Assembly (NCBI GenBank): GCA_932521035.1
Contig: OW051494.1
Span: forward strand, 5,442,001 to 5,506,000
Source of the DNA: Oscheius dolichura
Lineage: Eukaryota; Nematoda; Chromadorea; Rhabditida; Rhabditidae
DNA: 64,000 bases
Reading direction: 5' to 3'
The translations under genes were made by a program, and so were the position numbers. Every line of letters starts with the position of its first letter. Positions within the stretch are counted from its first letter, which is position 1. The notes beneath the pieces are model-generated. The model ran no database searches. It saw only the letters and a list, made by a program, of their open reading frames with translations, and had not been told where the DNA came from. This document shows, piece after piece, positions 10,913 through 20,706 of this stretch.

Positions 10913-13900
10913 ATGACACCAGAAAACGACATTTTTTATAATTTTTCATTTTTGGATAAACCTTGTACATCGTTGGAAGAAGAAAATAGAATGCTAGATG
11001 ACCAAAGTGATTATACAATTAGCGAATTACACGCAGCAGAAAGTGGAAGCGATGAGGTTAGCTTCGTGTTAACTTAGATTTTCTTTAGAATGTTATTCCG
11101 AGTTTAAGCCGAAGTGAAACCTCAGTATCTAAAAAAAATTACAGGAACCTAGAAAAAAATATTTGTGAGAGTGCAAGAGTCCTAGCTATTTGTGCTAACG
11201 AGCTTCGTCAATTGGAGGAAATAAAAATGGTTAGCTGATCCAAATCTCTAGATCTTTTCAGGAAAAAGAAAGACTAACCGTTCACTTAACAGAGCTCAAC
11301 GCTTATAATGAAGTACTACAGGGCAGGGTTTTTGCCTTAGAACGTCAGTGTGCATTTGAACAGCAGGAGAAAAACAACGTAATAACATCATTTGACCTTA
11401 CAATGATTTAGGCTTTAAAATTACATCAAGAGACAGCAGCCGAGTTGATTGCATTGAAAAAGAGCTACGATGAGATGAAATCTGCTAGCGATCTTCGTCA
11501 ATTAGAGGGAATACAAAAGGTTAGCTGATCCAGTCGGTCTATATCTGTTCAGGAAAAAGAAAGAGAAGCTGTTCGATTAGCAGAGCTGAAGGCTTCTAAT
11601 GAAGCACATCAGAGTATTGTTTTCGATTTAGAACGCCAGTGTGCATTTGAACAGCAGGAGAAAAACAACGTAATAACATGATTTTTTCAATGTCCAATGT
11701 TTTAGGCTTTAAAATTACATCAAGAGACAGCAGCCGAGTTGATTGCATTGAAAAAGAGCTATCACGATCTGAAAGTATACAATGTGTTGACTCCTTTAAC
11801 ACGAAGTTTTAGATAAACGCTGACACTTTTAAAGAAAAGTCTTTATGTTTGAATATTGTTTGCGACGAGTTTCAAGAAAAGAAAACGAATAAGGCTGAAA
11901 AAATAAAAGAAACGCCGTCGTTTAAACAAATAGTTTGTGACGAATTTCAAGCAAACGAAACGGAACTGGTTAATAAGATCAAAGAAACCTCGTTCTCTAA
12001 ACAAGTTGTTAACGACAAGTTTCAAGAAAAGGAAACACAAATGATTGATAATATAAAAAAAATCCCGTTCTCTAAACGAACTATAAAACAAGTGAAGCCA
12101 AGAAGTCTGTTTTAAATATTTAAAATAAATTTCTCCATTTAGAATTCTCTCGGCGCGAAATCCAAGAGATGCTCGCCGTTTTCAAACGGATTGGAGAAGA
12201 AATTGAACCTCTGTTAGAGCCGCTTCCGACTACTTTTAAACCGGTTAGTATATGAAGCAAAAGAATTACATTTTACAAATATTCAGCTCAATATGAACGA
12301 AAAATTACCAATATCAACAACATATATTGAACCTCTCCTAGAACCACTTCTGAGCACTTTTAAACCAGTTAGTGCATTAAACAAATGCATACCGGTAACA
12401 TTTATTTAGACTAATTCGGATGAAGAAGCTCCAATAGCCGCAAAATATATTGATCCTCTCATAGATCCGCTTCCGAGTTATTTAACCAATATTCAGCTTA
12501 ACGTGGAAAAAGAAGCTCCAGTAACCACAATGTATATTGAACCTCTCCTAGAACCACTTCCGAGAACGTTTAAAGCAGTTAGTTCATTAAAGGGACAGTA
12601 TGACCGTTTTTTGAAGTTGGCTTCATCTTGTTCAGAATTTTTTTCTGATCAAAGTTATCTATTTAAAAAAAAATGTAAAAATGTCAAATTCGCGAGAAAA
12701 AAAGCATGTAAAGTTTCAAATTTGTATTGCGAATTTCATTCCTCCAAGCAACGCAAGTTGCCCTGAACAAGACCGCTCGCTGTTTACTCGCCCATTTGAT
12801 TGCATTTTCTCCCGATTGCGACGTTTTCATGAAAAACAAAATAGTGCATCTTGATAAGCAAAATTAGCTCTACAAAACAAGACCAATTACAACAAAATTC
12901 ATGATAGTTTTGAAAACTGGGGGTACTGTAGCAAAAACGGTCATACTGTCCCTTTAAACAAATGCATTATCGGTAACATTTATTTAGATTAATGTGGATG
13001 TAGAACCTCCAATAGCCACAAAATATATTGAACCTCTTACAGAGCCGCTTCCGAGCACTTCTAAATCGGTTAGTGTGTGAAGTAAATGATTTACATTTAG
13101 CAAATATTCAGCTCAAACCGAAAGAAAAAATACGACGTCCAAAGAAATGTAAATCCTCCTCACGTGCTGCTGCACAACCTGTAACCCAGAAATCGTTGGA
13201 AAGTAAACTGTCTCCAGAGGTTTGTGCATTTTTTGGCTTCAACCGAAACTTTTTAAAGTCTTTGTTAGCCAGTTTACTGGACTCAAAAATGGATTTCGAA
13301 TCGATAATTAGACGGATCAATGACGAAGAACTGAAATCTATCCGGAAGTTAAATGCAGAAGAGTTTGGCAAAATCATGGCAGATGTGGCCATTCATTTGC
13401 AGACAGGAGATATGTGGATTTCAGCCTTAAATAAGTATCGTACCCGACACTCCAACACCATTACTAATCGAACGGTTCGAAAAAGTATTTTTTCTCACAA
13501 AATTCAGGAAGAAAATTTTATCGAAGTTTCAAGCAAATTATGTGCCGAAAATACGAATATATGGATCCCATTTATGCGAAGGCTATGGCTATGGCTTGTT
13601 TCTCAACCTAATCATAATGCTTCGTTTTGCTGCCGACTTACGAGATACATTTGTTTAGCATTTTCAATGGAGGTAGAGCAGTTTTTTATAATAATGCTCC
13701 TGTGTACACTAGGTACAATTGCAACAATATGGAAACTCCGTTTTGTATTCAAATGCAGCACAGTTCTTTCGTAGTTTATTGATATCTCTGGCTTTTCAAT
13801 ATCCAGTATACATTTAATTCAATAATGCTAAGAAGTTTAAGGAATATCTTGATCAAATAATTATTTTTACTGTAAACAACACTAGCAGAGAGCATATGCA

Positions 13901-14768
13901 GTTTTTAAACACGGAAGAAGGAGAGTGCATCCGTAAAATTCTTATTACAAGCACAGATGTGAGTACAGATCCCTTGTGAATATCGTCTAATGCAGATTAA
14001 CACACGAGACATGATAATCTGGTATTGGCAATCATCATATGATCAAGTATCAATACCTTTACTAAAGGTAAAATGATTCTGTTTTTGAAATTTGGTATTA
14101 CAGGCGTCGGATTCTGTTAACAATGAATTTACTGCAGTTAATATACAAAAATTTGCTAAAGAGCCATTGGAGTTTACAGAAAATGGATATTTGAAGGTTA
14201 TTCGATGAAAATTAAAATAGCTGCCTAACATTATTTGAGATGGATAAAGATCTAGCACGTTGTCTGAGAATGCGTAGTCTTACCGTTTCAACCACAAATG
14301 GTCAAACATCTCTCTTGGAAGATTGTAAAGCAGTTGAAGTATTACTCAATACCGCCTGTCGTAACTATGCTCCTCATGCTGTAGAAGTGGATCCTGTTAT
14401 AGGTATGCAACATCGGATATCCTTTTCATATAGGTTCAGGCAACCTTTTCAGTATTACCACTGCGTTAGGCGATATGGAAATAATAGAGGCCCGTATATT
14501 AGTGATTCGACTATTTTCGATCATTTATTTATTGCCTTTCATAGTAAAATCTCCATTAGTTGCTGTCAAAGCAACGTTTATCAGAAAATTTGAAGCAGTT
14601 GTAGACAAGGTAACCGCTGTATCTCTACCCACTTTTTTATTGCAGTGCCACATAATCAGCGAAGTTCTTCATGACGATAACAAGATATCAAGTGAAACAA
14701 GAGTTATTCTTCACAACGCGTTCAGTCATTTTCTCAAATTAGCTCCAACAAATCTCCGTTTGCAATAA
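10913..14768 (+). CDS. unrecognised coiled-coil/helical protein with duplicated exons
   Basis: I do not recognise the family. ATG 10913-10915 follows a TTTTAG by nine bases. More than fifteen short exons join in frame to stop TAA 14766-14768. Order: acidic N-terminus; coiled coil (two copies of EKER...LERQCAFEQQEKNN followed by ALKLHQETAAELIALKKSY); three repeats of about 24 residues (VCDEFQ...KIKETPSFKQ); five exons each with a motif like YIEPLLEPLPSTFKP; a basic patch (EKIRRPKKCKSSSR); and a roughly 450-residue helical region with no known motif (SPEVCAFFGFNRNFLKSLLA, MIIWYWQSSYDQVS, LEDCKAVEVLLNTACRNYAP). One intron carries a MITE. AT-rich, convergent with the Argonaute. Coding is well supported by frame-keeping introns and codon-level repeats; function is unknown. 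Confidence 0.75.
11202..11783 (+). repeat. tandem duplication of an exon pair
   Basis: Two units of about 290 bp (11202-11491 and 11492-11783) repeat both exons and introns. Each has (D/E)LRQLE(E/G)I, an intron starting gttagctgatcca, an exon ending LERQCAFEQQEKNN, an intron starting gtaataacat, and an exon ALKLHQETAAELIALKKSY. Coding and intron sequences are both nearly preserved, so the duplication looks recent and keeps frame. Confidence 0.85.
12205..13075 (+). repeat. array of five EPLLEPLP-type exons
   Basis: Copies begin near 12205, 12327, 12450, 12538 and 13029. Each encodes a variant of (Y)IEPLLEPLPSTFKP (IEPLLEPLPTTFKP, IEPLLEPLLSTFKP, IDPLIDPLPSYLTN, IEPLLEPLPRTFKA, IEPLTEPLPSTSKS), and most are followed by an intron starting gttagt. 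Intron sequences are shared too (cattaaacaaatgcat...aacatttatttag), showing that exon plus intron was the duplicated unit. Confidence 0.85.
12591..12953. mobile_element. 363-bp MITE with TTAA target duplication
   Basis: Perfect terminal inverted repeats of about 21 bp (AGGGACAGTATGACCG... and its complement) are flanked by TTAA at 12587-12590 and 12954-12957. Removing the element and one TTAA restores cattaaacaaatgcatta, which matches the sister introns of the exon array, so the empty site is visible inside this window. A TTAA duplication is the hallmark of piggyBac-type transposition. The inside has no transposase, so this is a non-autonomous copy. Confidence 0.9.
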
Positions 14769-14862
14769 TTTTTAATTTTTCTTTATAGATTTTGTTTACA
14801 ATTTGATAATATACAACATGAGCATGTAATAAATAAGGAGTTGCTTATCGTTTCACGATGAT

Positions 14863-17800
14863 TTACACAAACGGCATTCCTGGGTAGTGTTTGCAGACGT
14901 TTAAAGCCTCTTCTATCCTCGCTTGTCGTTCCGGTGTTGGCTCTTCGGTTGGGCTGTGCCTAAGATTTATAAGTAATCTATGGTAACTAGTGAATACCTA
15001 ACAAAATCTCGGTATACTTCTTTGCCTTGAAGGCACGCCAAATGTGCATAGTGAACAGGAGCCGGGAGTGCACAAGGTTTTCGACATCTTGCATTCAAGA
15101 AGCAAAGTCGATAAGTCATTTCCTAAATTTGATTGGAAAATTAAAACGGGGGTTCTTACGTAAATGTGATCGGGACTCATTTTCCACTCATCGTAAACCA
15201 CAGTATAATGAATTGGTCGAGATGTACCCTAAATGAAAAGCTTTTACAGATAAAAAAGGTGATAAATACTATAGCTCCATGTTGTCCAGCTAACCAGAAA
15301 TCAAATAGCTTTGTACTGACAACGGTTTCATCAACCACTGTACCAGAAGGAATGTTTTGGTATCTGCAATAGAGTCCTGTGAGAAATTATGAAGGAGGTT
15401 TACATTATAGTTCCATTTTTATCCTTGGGATATATAAACCTTGTGTAATGCCGTTTTTGCACAACAATATATGTAAATGTCGGTTCTTCCAGATCACCAT
15501 TGTTTGCTTGCTCTACTATTTGCTTCCACGAACCTCTTAAAAAAGATGTTTTGTCTATACACGAGCAAATATGACTTAATCCAGTTTAGCTCAATAGAGC
15601 AGGTTCTGATGATCTCGCTGTCTGATACTCCATCTCTATAAATGACTACATGCTTTGGATATGCCTTATTTATCTGAAAATAAGCTCATTTGCTAATAGA
15701 GTAAAACCTCCAAAAAGTCCATCATCAAATGGTGAAATTGATTGTCAAATCGCTCAACGGTCTCCTTTACTTTTAATTGGGCCATATAGTAAGTTTTGTA
15801 TCTTAATAAAACGTTAAATGAAGGGAGGATTTCCTACTGGGTAGCACCAAAATCGTAGGATCCAACCATTGCAGCAATAGATGCATCAAGGTTATCGTCC
15901 CAACTTTCTTTTCCTGGTAAGATCCCAGGATGTGTCACGTCTATTCCCACATACATAACAGACGGTGTTTTAAGGTCACTAAAGAGCAGATTGCTTATGT
16001 GCAACCACTAACTCATCGCCACAATGCAATTCAATGGGAACATCCGCTCTAATATTAGTTCCGCCTAGTTTCCCGTTTATTTTTAAAGCAAGATTAAAGA
16101 AAATTGCACTGTAACTGTCCTATAATTAATGTTTGAAAAGGACAAACTGTTTGTTCTCGGTCGCTTCCACAAGAGCTTTTTGTACAGTATCCCTATCAAC
16201 ATTTTGAGTCACAGCTCCATTCAAACGGTCGCATATCCGTTTCGTTCTTCCTGTAGTAAACAAACAAATGATAATTTCAGGCTTATTACCGTAAAAATCG
16301 TTTCCTCTTACGCTATAAATTAAAATAATATGTCGTTTATCTTTATGATTTGACATCGCTTTAAACTTCTTCTGTGCATCTTTGACAACATAGAAAACCA
16401 ACATCAAGGTTTAATTTAAAACTAACCACAGCAACCGTAGGAGTCCGTGCTTTAAATTTATAGCCTGTGGGAAACTCGTCCATATCTACGGTTTGGTCAT
16501 ATAATAACGGATCAGATCGATCAGGAACGTATTGTGCCTAAACAATATCTACGTTCGTTTAAAAAGACATACCTCATAAACCTGAGGTTCACGATCTTCT
16601 GTTTGCATGCCCCGTTCTCTCATCTTGTCTTGTAAAAGTTTATAAAATCGCCCTGCTTCTTCTAATACCAAAATTGGCTCCAAAGTGTAAGGGTCAATCG
16701 GAATAATTACGTCCATAACAATTGGGCCCGGATTTTTTGACACTTCTTTTATTCTGTAACTGCGGTCTTCTTGTAGTTTGTGCTCAAGCCCTTCCTAAAA
16801 TAAAATATATTAGCCAATAATTAGAAGGGGCAAACATACATGATCTCTAATCACAGGTGCCTCTAAAACATTTCCCTGACATTCTGTGAAGTTCAAATCT
16901 AATTCAATACCGTATCTCGAGAGAAATGGTGCGTTCCCTTCGTGCAGTTTCATCTGAGTCAGAAATCTATCAGTTTCTTCTTTGTATTGTCGAGGTGTAC
17001 GGCAAACTGTCTAAACTAAAGTTATCTAAAACAAGACCCATTAACCTGTATAAATCGCCTTGAATCAAAAAAGTCAAGCGCTTTGCTGTATTTCTGAGGG
17101 GTGTCATGGACCAATAATACTTCCATAGGTAGATAGCATTCTCTGTTGGCTTGACGGACAAGTACAAGTGGCAAATCAGGAAAACTACAAGCGAATATTA
17201 TTTAGACACGACGCGCTTACCGTAAACGGCGCTCAAGGCTATTGTACATTTCAGCCATCGTGCGGCCATTTTCAGTCTTAAAATTACGAGCGCTTATATT
17301 TCCTATAGAAGATAGTTGATAAATAAAGAAACAGCTTACCAATTTGAACGATTTTAAACCGTCTTTCGGCCAAAAACGGTTTGTCTACACGAGGCCCCCT
17401 GTTCCTTTCTGCACTCTTTGGTGTTTTACTTCTCTCACTTAACATATATTATGTTTTAAAAAAACTTTCATACCCGTCGAATAATAATGCGTGGGTTGCT
17501 TTGACAATCAACCCAGATACTAGTTTGGTCATTCTCCGTCTCTGTCTATCACTCATTGCCATCTGCTCTAAACGCACAGCAAAATCTTTGGTTATTTTCA
17601 TTCCTTCCTGAAACTGTAAAGCAAAACGCTCTAACAAACTAACTTCTTTACAAACTTCAATATAGAATGTGATTAAGTCAATATCCATTCGATAAAACAA
17701 ACTATTGACCACTAAATGATAAGATGAGCCGAGAATTCTCACTTTTTATATCTTATGATTTAGGTGATCGGTTTACCCTTACAAATGTATCTAAAAATAG

Positions 17801-18943
17801 CTCAAGGGCTCCTACAAGAACCATTTTTTGATTAGCAGATAAGGCGGTTGCCTTGCAACCATGTTCACAAAAGAGTAGTTACCTACGCAAAATAAAACGA
17901 GAAACCATGATTTCAAAAACAAACTAACATCCGAAATTAATAAACAGTTCTTTGTGTTCTCCAGTTTTCAAAGATGCATACAGTCCTAACCACGCACGAA
18001 TACCAGGTAATACTGTCATCTAAAATATATTATGCAGCGCATGAACTTTATACCTGATCATCTTCTCGACTACCATGGCTAATGTATCGCGGAATGCGGT
18101 ATACAGCTCCTGAACGATATTGCCAGTTCTTCTCAAAATCTCTAAATATAATATAGTTTGTACATACAAGCACTTACATATCATCATCAGCAACAGCTGA
18201 AAATCGTGTTCTTTGGGTGACAATCGCTTTCACAAATCTTTGCGAAAAATCAACTACCCATTGATCTCCATTGAACGGATCCATGGGAAATTTTCCAACG
18301 GGTCGGAGAGTGACGTTAACACAGCGTTTTAGATTTAACTACACACATTAAAGCGGAACACAAAATCACTTACCTTTTCATCAGGATGATCAACATTTAT
18401 AGATACTGGTGAAATGGGATATGGCAGAAAAGCTATAGTATCATCAAATGTGACATCATCTAAACATTCAAAGGCCTTCTGCCTGTGTAGTTTTCGCATA
18501 GCATTCCAGAAAGCAATACGTGCATTTTCTCTAAATTGATCTAAAGCAAAATATCACAAACTAACCTGTTTATCGTAACTGTATTATCGGGTGGAATATT
18601 TTGATTTTTGCGAGTAGGCCGCCTTGATATCTCGCTTATAACTACTTCATAAATAAATATCTGTAGTGGTAATTTAAAATAGAACAAAAAATTACCGAAA
18701 AGTTCGCCCTTCTAGAAAAAGTCATACGGAACCAGTTTACTAGTAATTGTATAGGTATTCCTTTGACGCCTTTTCCTCTTCTTGGGCACACGGGAAACTT
18801 AAAATTAGTCAACTCTAATATAATGTAAAGCTTACTTTGTTAGGAAGTTGTGCATATTCATCTTTAGCTGATGGTCTCTGTGAAATTTCCATGGTTTGAA
18901 TTTTAGCAATAAATGCATCGTCAAAGCCGTAGTCAAGATCCAT
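14863..18943 (-). CDS. Argonaute protein with complete DEDH slicer tetrad
   Basis: Small-RNA-guided silencing protein. ATG 18941-18943 lies eight bases after TTTCAG. N-terminal block PVCPRRGKGVKGIPIQLL; linker LPGIRAWLGLYASLKT; SDRQRRRMTKLVSGLIVKAT; PAZ with FKIVQIGNISARNFKTENG and CYLPMEVLLV; MID with KPEIIICLFTTG; PIWI with GIDVTHPG (first Asp), the likely glutamate finger in QLKVKETVERF, YRDGVSDSE (second Asp) and PAPVHYAHL (His). IVVQKRHYTRF and IPSGTVVDETVV are also typical. The end is HYPGMPFV, stop 14863-14865. Most introns are 31-47 nt. Near 17.75-17.93 kb two neighbouring junctions do not join in frame with GT...AG sites (see findings). AT-rich. AGO clade rather than Piwi is my inference from the PIWI and C-terminal blocks. 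Confidence 0.92.
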
Positions 18944-19341
18944 TTGTTGAGCTGAAAGAAAAGTATCCAAGATATATAACAAGCAAAGAAAAGGAGAGAA
19001 ACATTTTCCATTCAATATATGAATCAACTTTTATCAGTCCCTAGGGAGACGGCCCTCTTTATCAGCTGGTTTTACTTATCAAACATTATGGAAAAATGAT
19101 GGGGAAACTTCCTACGTACTTGCGTTTTACGTACTTATAAAAAATCAAGTAATATATTTTGCTTTCTAGCCAAATCTGGAGAGATGAAGGATTATTCAAC
19201 TCCATATACAGACATGTTATTTCAGACCACAGGGAGATCTGAGAACGAGACTGGCCGCCGGTCTTCCTTTATTTGGACCTCCATTTTTCTAGAAATTCGC
19301 TCAAATTGTCCGTGTAAGATTTATCCCTTGGCAGAGGTGAA
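18944..19341. other. divergent intergenic region
   Basis: About 400 bp between the divergently transcribed Argonaute and the gene at 19342. It probably holds both promoters. A transition from AT-rich to GC-rich occurs here. I see no clear motif. Confidence 0.4.
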
Positions 19342-20488
19342 ATGGCGGGTCGAGACGGATATAATCTGCGAAAGAAGGCCTGCCATATCCCATTCACCAA
19401 CTGGTCGCCATGTACCGTAGCCACGGCTATACTGGCTCCAGACACTTTACTAGTGACCGTGTGGTTTGTCTCCTCCGTTTCTACCGTAACCCGAGATGTT
19501 CAGATCAAAGAGGGGAACAGGGATCGCGTGGTGACTCGTGTCCAGTCACATACCTCAGTCGAAGGTAGCCTCCTCCCCTCTTTTTCTTGTAAAATAATTC
19601 AGTCTCCTCCGTCTCCGTGGCCCCGTATCCCCGTCGGCCCGTCTCCCCGAAGTGTGTCCATCGCCACGAGGCGCGGCCGGCCTTCACCTCGCTGCGTCAG
19701 CTGGTCAAACCCCAGAATCCCGGAGTGACCATTGTCAACGTCTACAACTGTGTAAGGGACGGCAGGGGCGAGGGAACAGGCCATTTCAGGAGAAGGACAG
19801 AGCGGTGCAGCTGCCGAAGAGACAGCCGAGGCAGAAGACGGTGAAAGTCGTGGAGAAGGTGCACCGGGAGACGAGGAAGGGCTGTGCCGTGTCCGAGTGG
19901 CACCAGTGTCTGACGACGGATGAGGACAGGAACCGTGTGCTCAAGCTCGAGAAACTGCTCCCGAGGTGGCACGAGCGGGAGGAGGCCGGGCATAAGGTGG
20001 TGCTGGATGACTGGTACTGTAAGGAGGAGGCCATAAACGACTGGGACGCTTTCTACGAGACGCAGGCGAAGAAGAAGGGCCGGCAGACGACGGGACAGCC
20101 GGACAACTGCTACTGTAAGGAGGAGGCGAAGAGGGGCACGGATGAGGTGGCCGTCACGATGGCCGGGCAGATGAGACACGCGACGAGTGCCTTGTACGGC
20201 ACGGCCGAGACGCAAAAGATCTGCCAGAATGCCATCCAGCAGGTGCTCAAGTGCGAGAAGGAGCTACAGCAGCTGCAGTTCACCTCGAGCAGCGTCCTGC
20301 CCCAGACGGGCGAGTGCCTGGCCAAGTTGCGATGGGTGCACGAATGCCTCAAATTATTCCTAACGCACTACCGCGAATTGGAGGAGGAGACACACCAGAA
20401 GCTCCAGACGCGCGTCGGAAATAACTTCACCATCAAGATGGCCGCCCCCGGAAAGCACGAGCTGCCCTTCCCGAAGCATCTCCACTGA
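19342..20488 (+). CDS. unrecognised helical protein, Cys- and Lys-rich
   Basis: Exons 19342-19564, 19603-19751 and 19790-20488 join in frame through two 38-nt introns to 356 residues. I do not recognise the family. Visible: basic N-terminus MAGRDGYNLRKKACHIPF; a basic middle (PKRQPRQKTVKVVEKVHRET); then helical sequence with recurring Trp/Cys patterns (SEWHQCLTTDEDRN, LDDWYCKEEAINDWDAF, DNCYCKEEAKRGTDEV) and a long C-terminal helix (LRWVHECLKLFLTHYRELEE). The YCKEEA motif occurs twice. No signal peptide or transmembrane helix. Strong C/G-ending codon use. The first exon could contain a further intron near 19450-19500, since alternatives there also keep frame. It ends 218 bp before the convergent tyrosinase stop. 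Confidence 0.65.
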
Positions 20489-20706
20489 ATGAATCTGGCT
20501 TGACACAATGTTTATTAGTTGTAGTAGTGCACTCTTTATTATCCTAAGCGGCAGTGTGCAGATGGCGATCTAACCGGGGGCCCGTTTGGAGGAGAACTTC
20601 GAATATGTACAATTCCGTATTGCAGGAATATTAAGGGGAAAAACCTAGAGATTCTGTGCGGCAGTGAGGGAAAGACGAGGGGGACGGCAGGGCGGCTGCC
20701 TCTACA

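Noticed and set aside
12503-12766. Open frame running from an EPL exon into the MITE
   Set aside because: The second half is transposon sequence inside an intron; the sister introns show that the exon ends at about 12577.
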